64,000 nt of DNA, from NCBI GenBank assembly GCA_030524425.1, contig JAUNGN010000003.1, positions 62,001 through 126,000 of the forward strand, read 5' to 3'. The translations under genes were made by a program, and so were the position numbers. The DNA is from Clostridia bacterium (GTDB lineage: Bacteria > Bacillota > Clostridia > Lachnospirales > CAG-274). The number at the start of each line of letters is the position of its first letter. The stretch's first letter is position 1. Of this stretch, positions 55,383 to 62,120 are shown in pieces. The notes under the pieces were generated by a model. It had not been told where the DNA came from. It saw nothing but the letters and a program-made list of their open reading frames with translations, and searched no databases.

Positions 55383-55712
55383 ATGGTTGAAATAATAGCA
55401 ATAGTACGTCCAAATAAAACACAGGCAACTAAAAAGGCCTTAATTGAAGCCGGCTGTCCCGGATATACATGTCAGAAGGTTATGGGCAGAGGCAAAAAAA
55501 CTGTTAAGATTCACTTGGAAGACGGCTCTCTTATTAAAACGCAGCTTATTTCAAAGAGATTTTTTATAATAATAGTTGAAGATGAAAAGGCCGATATGGT
55601 CATACAAAAAATTATGGATGTAAATCATACCGGTGAACCGGGGGATGGTAAGGTGTTTGTTTCACCTGTTACCAATACATACAGTGTAAGAACCGGTAAA
55701 ATTAATAATTAA
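55383..55712 (+). CDS. nifI2: PII-family regulator, NifI2 type
   Basis: A 109-residue PII protein. MVEIIAIVRPNKTQATKKALIEAG, MGRGKKTVKIHLEDGSLIKTQLISKRFFIIIVEDEK and NHTGEPGDGKVFVSPV match NifI2, with its longer hydrophilic T-loop and LISKR motif. It would form hetero-oligomers with NifI1. Separated from nifI1 by 16 bp with an AGGAGG SD. The likely target here is the transporter encoded just downstream, by analogy with PII control of cyanobacterial nitrate and urea ABC systems. Confidence 0.82.
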   Translation: MVEIIAIVRPNKTQATKKALIEAGCPGYTCQKVMGRGKKTVKIHLEDGSLIKTQLISKRFFIIIVEDEKADMVIQKIMDVNHTGEPGDGKVFVSPVTNTYSVRTGKINN

Positions 55713-55719
55713 TATAAGC

Positions 55720-55760
55720 AAAGGAGCTTAGGAAAAATGTTTTCTTATGCTCCTTTTTAT
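55720..55760 (+). terminator. Strong stem-loop between nifI2 and the ABC permease
   Basis: AAAGGAGC...TAGGAAAA (55720-55736) pairs with TTTTCTTATGCTCCTTT over about 16 bp with one mismatch and one G-U, followed by TT. It probably terminates part of the transcripts and lowers transporter gene expression relative to upstream genes. Confidence 0.7.
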
Positions 55761-55791
55761 ATTATAAATTTTATGAAAGGATGTAATTATT

Positions 55792-56577
55792 ATGGTAAAG
55801 AAAAAAGGCAAAATCTCTTCTGAGAAAATTATCTCAATAGCTGCCGTTATAATAATACTTGTTTTTTGGTGGGTAGCAACTCATATGGGCTGGACAAATG
55901 AAAAGCTTATCCCCACGCCTGAAAAAACTTTTGCGGCTTTTGCGGAGGTTTTAAGCAAAGGCTATAAGGGACATACATTGCTGCAGCATATAGGAGCAAG
56001 TATGGAAAGACTCTTTATAGCTTTCTTTTGGGCCTTTGTAATAGCTGTACCTCTTGGACTTATAAGCGGTTTCAGTTCAAAGGTAAGGGCAGCCCTTGAG
56101 CCAATTATTGAGTTTTACAGACCATTGCCTCCCCTTGCATATTATACACTTTTAACATTGGCGCTTGGTATTGAGAATGAATCAAAGATAGCGTTGCTGT
56201 TTTTAGCTTGTTTTGCTCCCATATATGTGTCTTGTGTATCAGCAGTTGCAAGAATTAAGCAGGATTACATATTATCTGCATATACAGTTGGTGCAAATAA
56301 GGTACAGGTGTTCTGGTATGTTATTTTCCCATCCTGTCTTGCAGATATGTTTGTAGGTTTGAGAACGGCTATAGGTGTGGCTTATACCACTCTTGTTGCG
56401 GCCGAAATGGTCGCAGCTACATCAGGTATAGGCTGGATGGTGCTTGACGCAGGTAATTGGTTCAGAAATGACATTATTTTTGTAGGCATTATTGTAATGG
56501 GTATTACAGGTTTGTTTATCGATTTTATATTAAAGTTTATAGAAAAAAGGATAGTGCCTTGGAGTGGTAAAGATTGA
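55792..56577 (+). CDS. ABC transporter permease (taurine/sulfonate/nitrate type)
   Basis: A 261-residue SsuC/TauC-type permease with six membrane helices. The EAA-like loop is YTVGANKVQVFWYVIFPSCLADMFVGLRTAIGVAYTTLVAAEM near residues 165-205 (key motif GA..vFW.V.FP..l...f.glR...g.a). Substrate of the family: taurine, alkanesulfonates, nitrate, or thiamine precursors; context favours taurine. Its SBP and ATPase follow directly. Confidence 0.85.
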   Translation: MVKKKGKISSEKIISIAAVIIILVFWWVATHMGWTNEKLIPTPEKTFAAFAEVLSKGYKGHTLLQHIGASMERLFIAFFWAFVIAVPLGLISGFSSKVRAALEPIIEFYRPLPPLAYYTLLTLALGIENESKIALLFLACFAPIYVSCVSAVARIKQDYILSAYTVGANKVQVFWYVIFPSCLADMFVGLRTAIGVAYTTLVAAEMVAATSGIGWMVLDAGNWFRNDIIFVGIIVMGITGLFIDFILKFIEKRIVPWSGKD

Positions 56578-56614
56578 TAATCATTAAGTATAAAAAGAAA
56601 AGGAGATAATTATT

Positions 56615-57661
56615 ATGAAGATGAAGAAATTTTTAGCAGGAATAACGGCGTTGGTTTTAAGTTTTTCGGCTTTTACAGGCTGCGGAAGTACATCACAAGG
56701 TGATGGTGCAGGAGAGGTTTCTAATGATGGCAGTGAAGTTACAAAGGTAATCATAGGTACTCAGGAGATGCCAAATGATGAGGGTATTTCAAAGGCGCTT
56801 GATTACTTTAAGGATGAAATGGGGGTAGATGTTGAGCTTAAGAAGTTTGATTCAGGCAAGGATGTTAATACGGCAATAGCTTCAGGAAGTATTGATTTTG
56901 GTCTTATGGGTACTTGTCCCGCATCTCTTGCTATAGCACAGGATTTAGGAGTTGAATTTATATGGATTCATGAGGTTTTAGGCAGTGTTGAATCTTTAGT
57001 TGCAAGAAATGAAACAGGCATTACTGCCGTTGCTGATTTAAAGGGCAAAAAGGTAGCGGTTCCTTTTGCGTCAACAGCTCATTTTTCCTTGCTTAAGGCT
57101 ATTGAGGACGCAGGAATGACAGCTGAAGATGTTGAGATTCTTGACCTTGCAACAGATAAAATTTATGCTTCATGGGAAAACGGTGATATTGATGCGGCTT
57201 ATATATGGCAGCCAACCCTTGCTGAATTAAAGGATCAGACTGTTATTTTAACAAGTGAGGATATGGCAGATAAGGGTTATATGACAGCTAATGTTGAGGT
57301 TGTCAGAAAAGAATTTGCCGATGCTAATCCTGAAATTGTAGCAGGCTACATTAGAGCTCTTGACAAGGCGGTTAAGCTATATAATTCAGATAAGTCTGCC
57401 GCAGTTTCAGCTATTTCCTCATCAATGCAGTTAGAGGAAAGTGATGCTGAATTCCAAATGGCAGGTTCAAAATGGCTTACGGCTGAGGAACAGACAGGTG
57501 CAGATTATTTGGGTACAAGCGAAGCAAAGGGTGCAGTTGTAAAGAATCTTATGGATACTGCCGAATTCTTAAAGAGTCAGGGCTCAATTCAGGAAGTGCC
57601 TGCCCGGGAGATATTTGAGGCTGCTGTAAATCCAAGCTATATTGAGGCAGCTTTAAAGTAA
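56615..57661 (+). CDS. ABC transporter substrate-binding lipoprotein (taurine/sulfonate type)
   Basis: A 348-residue NMT1/SsuA-like binding protein. The signal peptide ends AFTGC, with the lipid-modified Cys near residue 23. The mature chain has FGLMGTCPASLAIAQDLGVEFIWIHEV and VADLKGKKVAVPFASTAHFSL, characteristic of the TauA/SsuA family. It should present the aminosulfonate to the permease. Between permease and ATPase genes. Confidence 0.85.
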   Translation: MKMKKFLAGITALVLSFSAFTGCGSTSQGDGAGEVSNDGSEVTKVIIGTQEMPNDEGISKALDYFKDEMGVDVELKKFDSGKDVNTAIASGSIDFGLMGTCPASLAIAQDLGVEFIWIHEVLGSVESLVARNETGITAVADLKGKKVAVPFASTAHFSLLKAIEDAGMTAEDVEILDLATDKIYASWENGDIDAAYIWQPTLAELKDQTVILTSEDMADKGYMTANVEVVRKEFADANPEIVAGYIRALDKAVKLYNSDKSAAVSAISSSMQLEESDAEFQMAGSKWLTAEEQTGADYLGTSEAKGAVVKNLMDTAEFLKSQGSIQEVPAREIFEAAVNPSYIEAALK

Positions 57662-57683
57662 GACTATGAAATGAGGGGATTAT

Positions 57684-58505
57684 ATGGAAGAATTGTTAAA
57701 GACTAATGATACAGTTGTATCAATTAAGAATGCCTATTTGAAATATGCAGGTGAAAGGGGAAGTGTTACTGCTCTTGAAAATATAAATCTTGATATAAAA
57801 AAGGGTGAATTTATATGTGTATTAGGCCCCTCCGGCTGTGGTAAGTCAACATTATTAAAGATTATTGCGGGTTTTCATCAGCCTACTGAGGGCGAAGCCT
57901 TAATGGGAGGAATCACTCCCATTAAGGGACCTGATTGGGAAAGAGGCGTAGTTTTTCAGGCACCTACACTTTATCCATGGATGAATATTTATCAGAATGT
58001 GGAATTCGGACCTAAAATGAGAAAAATACCAAAGGAGAAAATAAAAGAAGATGTAACAAAGTATCTTGAACTGGTAGGTTTAAAAGATTTTGCAAAGCAG
58101 AAACCTTATGAGCTTTCAGGCGGTATGAGGCAAAGGGCATCTCTTGCAAGAGTTTTGGTAAATAATCCGAGTATGATACTTATGGATGAGCCTTTTGGTG
58201 CTCTTGATGCTTTGACAAGACAAAACATGCAGACTTTAGTAAGAGAAATATGGAATAAAACAGGGAATACAATATTCCTTATAACTCACGACGTTGATGA
58301 AGCACTTGCACTTGCAACAAGAGTAATAGTAATGTCATCAAGACCCGGCAGAATTGTAAAGGAATTTAACACGGAATTTACTTATGATTTGGGCGGTGCA
58401 AATGAAGAGGCTGCAAAGTACTCACCTGAATATATGCATATAAGAGAAGAAATACTTAATATTATTAATGCACAGAACAGTGCATTGAAAACAAGTGAAG
58501 TATAG
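57684..58505 (+). CDS. ABC transporter ATP-binding protein (taurine/sulfonate type)
   Basis: A 273-residue TauB/SsuB-type ATPase: Walker A GPSGCGKSTLLKI, Q-loop GVVFQAPTLYPWM, signature ELSGGMRQRASLARVL, Walker B MILMDEPFGALD, H-loop LITHDVDEAL. A C-terminal tail of about 40 residues follows. It energises the importer and is the most plausible contact for the PII proteins if they gate transport. Confidence 0.88.
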   Translation: MEELLKTNDTVVSIKNAYLKYAGERGSVTALENINLDIKKGEFICVLGPSGCGKSTLLKIIAGFHQPTEGEALMGGITPIKGPDWERGVVFQAPTLYPWMNIYQNVEFGPKMRKIPKEKIKEDVTKYLELVGLKDFAKQKPYELSGGMRQRASLARVLVNNPSMILMDEPFGALDALTRQNMQTLVREIWNKTGNTIFLITHDVDEALALATRVIVMSSRPGRIVKEFNTEFTYDLGGANEEAAKYSPEYMHIREEILNIINAQNSALKTSEV

Positions 58506-58517
58506 TAAATTGTTTAT

Positions 58518-58547
58518 GGATATTGCAGTTATGTAATATCCTTTTTT
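58518..58547 (+). terminator. Stem-loop before the TauE/SafE gene
   Basis: GGATATT (58518-58524) and AATATCC (58535-58541) followed by TTTTTT. It probably allows partial read-through into the exporter gene. Confidence 0.7.
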
Positions 58548-58559
58548 AGAGGTATTGTA

Positions 58560-59270
58560 ATGTTAAACAAAATTATTTTTATGATAGTGCTTTTTTTAGC
58601 CAATACAATTCAGATAATTACAGGATTTGCAGGTAATATGCTTGCCATGCCGCCTTCAATGATTTTAGTCGGATATGAGAGTTCAAAGACTGTATTGAAT
58701 ATTTTTACTTTAGCGGCTTGTGTATGGATTACATATAAGAATAGAAAAAATATACAGTGGAGAGTCCTGTTTAAAATGTGTTTTTTTATGCTTATAGGAA
58801 TGGCTGTGGGAATTAACATTATAAAGTGTTTTAATTTACAAATATTGTCATATATTTATGGTATAATGATTTTATGTATTGCTGTAAAAAAGCTGTTTAC
58901 TAAAAATCAAATAAAACTTCCTAAAGAATTAATGATAATTATTCTGTTTTTTGCGGGTGTTATTCATGGTATGTTTGTTTCCGGAGGGGCACTGCTTGTT
59001 ATATATGCTGTATGGGCATTGCCTGAAAAAGATAAATTCAGGGCAACTGTTGCGCCTGTGTGGGTTGTGCTTGGACTTATACTAATGTATTCACATTATA
59101 AATCAGGACTGTATACAAGTGAAAATTTAATACTCATATTTATAAGTATAGTACCTCTTGTTTTATCAATAAAGATTGGGAATATATTATATGATAAAAT
59201 AAATCAGCAGACTTTTTTGAGGATTACTTATATTTTGCTTATAATTGCAGCCATATTTGTTTTTATTTAG
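58560..59270 (+). CDS. TauE/SafE family membrane exporter
   Basis: A 236-residue protein with seven to eight membrane helices. IITGFAGNMLAMPPSMILVGYE near the N-terminus and the second half-repeat FAGVIHGMFVSGGALLVIYA (about residues 130-149) are the two GF/GxxG repeats of TauE/SafE. Family members export sulfite, sulfoacetate or related anions. As the last gene of this cluster it may export isethionate or another deaminated sulfonate. Confidence 0.82.
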   Translation: MLNKIIFMIVLFLANTIQIITGFAGNMLAMPPSMILVGYESSKTVLNIFTLAACVWITYKNRKNIQWRVLFKMCFFMLIGMAVGINIIKCFNLQILSYIYGIMILCIAVKKLFTKNQIKLPKELMIIILFFAGVIHGMFVSGGALLVIYAVWALPEKDKFRATVAPVWVVLGLILMYSHYKSGLYTSENLILIFISIVPLVLSIKIGNILYDKINQQTFLRITYILLIIAAIFVFI

Positions 59271-59298
59271 AATAATTTTATAACTTTATTAAATAAAG

Positions 59299-59327
59299 TT
59301 GACAAATAAAAGACTCCGTATTATTAT
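59299..59327 (+). promoter_or_regulatory. Promoter of the DUF815 gene
   Basis: TTGACA (59299-59304), 17 bp, TATTAT (59322-59327), 27 nt before the start codon. Confidence 0.75.
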
Positions 59328-59354
59328 TGTATTAATTGATTGGAGGAATAAATC

Positions 59355-60662
59355 ATGAATCATATTATTTCAAGGCTTTTAATATACGGAGGTATGCCAA
59401 AAGATTCCATATTAATGGAATTAGGTGATATTTTTAAGAATTATCAGATGAAAACACAGTCGGAAGATGAGCTTACAGTAAGAATATATACTCAGATAAA
59501 AAGAATTCTTGAAGTGGCTACTGACTATGGTTTTGATAAGAATTTATGGCACAATTATCTTACATTTTTACTTATTACAAATGAAAATCCTTTTAGTATT
59601 ACCTGTGAAAAAATCGGTGCCAATGAAGGTAGTGTAAATTATTTTGCCAAAAATGATTTCAGGGCTTTTTTTGAACTTTTTAATTATGATTTTTCTGAAA
59701 TTGAATACGCATTGGGTATTGACTGTTTCAGCAGAATTTCAGATTACATGGCTATTGGCAAAAAGGAACTTATGTACAACAAAAATGTAAGCGAAAAGGT
59801 ACAAATGCTTAGTGAAAAACTTGAAAAGGCAGAAGATGAAAATGATATTTTCGATGCTGTAACAGTTTTTTATAAGGATTATGGTGTAGGTATGTTTGGT
59901 CTTAACAAGGCATTCAGAATTGCGTCATCAAGTGAGAGTCAGGTGATACTTAATCCAATTAACAATATGGATAAGGTAATGCTTGATGATCTTATCGGTT
60001 ACGAAATACAGAAAAAGAAGCTTGTAGACAATACAAAGGCCTTTGTTGAGGGCAGAAAAGCTAACAATGTGTTGTTGTTCGGTGACAGCGGTACAGGAAA
60101 ATCTACAAGTATTAAAGCAATTGTAAATGAATTTTATGATAAGGGGCTTAGGATGATTGAAATATATAAGCACCAGTTTAAGGATTTGTCTAATATTATT
60201 GCACAGATTAAGAACAGAAATTATAAGTTTATTATTTACATGGATGACCTTTCATTTGAGGAATTTGAAATTGAATATAAGTTTTTAAAGGCTGTTATTG
60301 AAGGCGGTGTAGAAACTAAGCCTGACAATATTCTTATTTATGCTACATCTAACAGACGTCATTTAATTAAAGAAAACTGGAATGACAGAAATGATATGGA
60401 GCATGGCAATGGTATGCACCGTTCTGACACAATGGAGGAAAAGCTTTCGCTTGTTAAGAGATTTGGCGTAACAATTAACTATTCTAAGCCTAATCAAAAG
60501 GAATATTTTGAAATTGTCAAAGGATTAGCGCATAAAGCAAATATAAAGATGTCAGATGAAGACTTATGCAGAGAAGCAAATAAGTGGGAATTAAGTCACG
60601 GAGGCATTTCAGGAAGAACCGCACAGCAGTTTATTAATTACATATCAGGCCTGGAGGAATAA
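59355..60662 (+). CDS. DUF815-family AAA+ ATPase
   Basis: A 435-residue protein with a helical N-terminal half and a C-terminal AAA+ domain: Walker A LLFGDSGTGKSTSIKAI (about residue 240), Walker B FIIYMDDLSFEEFEIEYKFLKAVIEGG, sensor 1 LIYATSNRRHLIKENW. These last two blocks are specific to DUF815. Function is unknown. It is followed after 3 bp by mntP, with no evident functional link. Confidence 0.88.
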   Translation: MNHIISRLLIYGGMPKDSILMELGDIFKNYQMKTQSEDELTVRIYTQIKRILEVATDYGFDKNLWHNYLTFLLITNENPFSITCEKIGANEGSVNYFAKNDFRAFFELFNYDFSEIEYALGIDCFSRISDYMAIGKKELMYNKNVSEKVQMLSEKLEKAEDENDIFDAVTVFYKDYGVGMFGLNKAFRIASSSESQVILNPINNMDKVMLDDLIGYEIQKKKLVDNTKAFVEGRKANNVLLFGDSGTGKSTSIKAIVNEFYDKGLRMIEIYKHQFKDLSNIIAQIKNRNYKFIIYMDDLSFEEFEIEYKFLKAVIEGGVETKPDNILIYATSNRRHLIKENWNDRNDMEHGNGMHRSDTMEEKLSLVKRFGVTINYSKPNQKEYFEIVKGLAHKANIKMSDEDLCREANKWELSHGGISGRTAQQFINYISGLEE

Positions 60663-60665
60663 ATA

Positions 60666-61235
60666 ATGAGCTTTATAGAATTATTTGTAATTTCAGTTAG
60701 TCTTGCCATGGATGCCTTTGCTGTATCTGTATCGAATGGTCTTATGCTTCCTAAAATAAAAAAAAGACACGCTGTTACTTTTGGTGCTTTTTTTGGTGTG
60801 TTTCAGTTTGTCATGCCATTAATCGGATATATGCTGGCAAGCGGATTTAGTAAATATATTACAGCTTTTGACCACTGGATTGCCTTTATATTACTGGCAC
60901 TTATTGGCGGCAATATGATTAAGGAAAGCTTTTCGGAAGAAGAGGATGTTGAAACAACACAGTCTAATATTATGTCTTTTAAAAATCTTACTGTTCTTGC
61001 TGTTGCAACAAGTATTGATGCTTTGGCTGTTGGTGTAACATTTGCTCTTGTGGACAGCGGTAATATATGGTTTTCTTGCAGTATTATCGGTATTGTTGCC
61101 TTTGTATTGTCTTACATTGGTGTAATGCTTGGCAAGAAGATAAGCGGTGTTTTTCAGACTTATGCTGAAAGAGTCGGGGGTTGTGTACTTGTTATAATCG
61201 GCACTAAGATATTAATTGAACACCTGTTTTTTTAA
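60666..61235 (+). CDS. mntP: Manganese efflux pump MntP
   Basis: A 189-residue six-helix protein with the MntP duplicated motifs SLAMDAFAVSVSNG (residues 12-25) and ATSIDALAVGVTFAL (about 113-127), each with the essential Asp. It exports Mn2+ when manganese is high. No yybP-ykoY manganese riboswitch is seen upstream; it appears to be transcribed with the DUF815 gene. Confidence 0.93.
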   Translation: MSFIELFVISVSLAMDAFAVSVSNGLMLPKIKKRHAVTFGAFFGVFQFVMPLIGYMLASGFSKYITAFDHWIAFILLALIGGNMIKESFSEEEDVETTQSNIMSFKNLTVLAVATSIDALAVGVTFALVDSGNIWFSCSIIGIVAFVLSYIGVMLGKKISGVFQTYAERVGGCVLVIIGTKILIEHLFF

Positions 61236-61258
61236 CATAAATATAATGGAGGAATAAT

Positions 61259-61669
61259 ATGAAAACACGTATAGATGAAACGATAAAGAAACATGATAAG
61301 GGATACAACTGTGCACAGGCAGTTGCCTGTACATATTCTGATTTGGTTGGTTTAGATGAGGAAACCATATTTAAGCTTACAGAAGCATTAGGTGCAGGAA
61401 TGGGAAATATGGAAGGTACCTGCGGAGCAGTTTCAGGTGTCTGTATTTTGGCAGGACTGAAGAACAGCAGCGGAAATTTGGAATTACCTAACAGTAAAGG
61501 AAAAACATATAAACTTTCAAGGGAAATACTGGATAAATTTAAAGAACAAAATGGTTCTGTAATATGCAAGGAATTAAAGGGAACTGAAACAGGAAAGATT
61601 CTTCGCCCCTGTGAAGATTGCATTAAAGATGCGGCACGCATTGCAGAAAAAGTTCTTTTTGATAATTAA
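61259..61669 (+). CDS. C_GCAxxG_C_C family protein
   Basis: A 136-residue protein carrying the defining Cys pattern: GYNCAQAVACTYSDL (residues 16-30), GAGMGNMEGTCGAVSG (about 43-58), and C-terminal CKEL and CEDCI. These conserved Cys suggest metal or redox-cofactor binding; members are often membrane-linked to redox modules. No specific activity is known. SD GGAGG; followed by tandem terminators. Confidence 0.85.
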   Translation: MKTRIDETIKKHDKGYNCAQAVACTYSDLVGLDEETIFKLTEALGAGMGNMEGTCGAVSGVCILAGLKNSSGNLELPNSKGKTYKLSREILDKFKEQNGSVICKELKGTETGKILRPCEDCIKDAARIAEKVLFDN

Positions 61670-61721
61670 TATAATATTAGCTTGAATTTTTTTGATTTAA
61701 GAGTATAAAATTTAGGTTTAT

Positions 61722-61757
61722 TGTCAAAAAAGTCCGTATTACCGGGCTTTTTTGACA
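61722..61757 (+). terminator. Terminator 1 after the C_GCAxxG_C_C gene
   Basis: TGTCAAAAAAGTCCG (61722-61736) pairs with CGGGCTTTTTTGACA (61743-61757), 15 bp with one G-U. Confidence 0.8.
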
Positions 61758-61764
61758 GTCTGAG

Positions 61765-61794
61765 GGTAAACAGTAATCTGTTTGCCTTTTTTTT
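61765..61794 (+). terminator. Terminator 2 after the C_GCAxxG_C_C gene
   Basis: GGTAAACAG (61765-61773) and CTGTTTGCC (61778-61786), 4-nt loop, then T8. It directly follows terminator 1. Confidence 0.85.
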
Positions 61795-61949
61795 ATTTAT
61801 AAATTTGCATATGCTAAAAATATGTAAATTTATTATACTGGATTGTCAAAAAACTAATTTTTTATAATACTGTAAATTCAATAAAAACGTTGCAGACTTT
61901 AATCTGCAGGTATATTAGGGTTTTGTCGAAAAAAAGAATTCTTTATAAA
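61795..61949. other. AT-rich non-coding stretch before the secreted-protein promoter
   Basis: No ORF supported. GCAGACTTTAATCTGC (about 61892-61907) is a small stem-loop candidate. Nothing else is recognised. Confidence 0.4.
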
Positions 61950-61978
61950 TTGACAAATTGTTATATAAAATATATTAT
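61950..61978 (+). promoter_or_regulatory. Promoter of the large secreted protein
   Basis: TTGACA (61950-61955), 17 bp, TATTAT (61973-61978). The implied leader is about 135 nt, long for this genome. It contains a CCAC...GTGG stem near 62029-62054 followed by the SD-like run GGAGGGGAGG with no start codon at the right distance. Confidence 0.65.
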
Positions 61979-62120
61979 TAAATTATGAGGATAAATATAA
62001 TTTTAAAGCAAAATAGTATAAAAATAAACCACTATAAAAGATGTTTTACTGTGGAGGGGAGGAAGAAAAAATATAATTAACAGTAATTCATCAAAATAAT
62101 TAATGAAAGAAGGGTATTTT

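Noticed and set aside
60600-60665. Manganese riboswitch before mntP
   Set aside because: mntP starts 3 bp after the DUF815 gene; no room for and no sign of the yybP-ykoY motif.
62041-62066. SD-like GGAGGGGAGG as the start of a leader peptide
   Set aside because: No ATG, GTG or TTG at a usable distance downstream; the next frames are closed.
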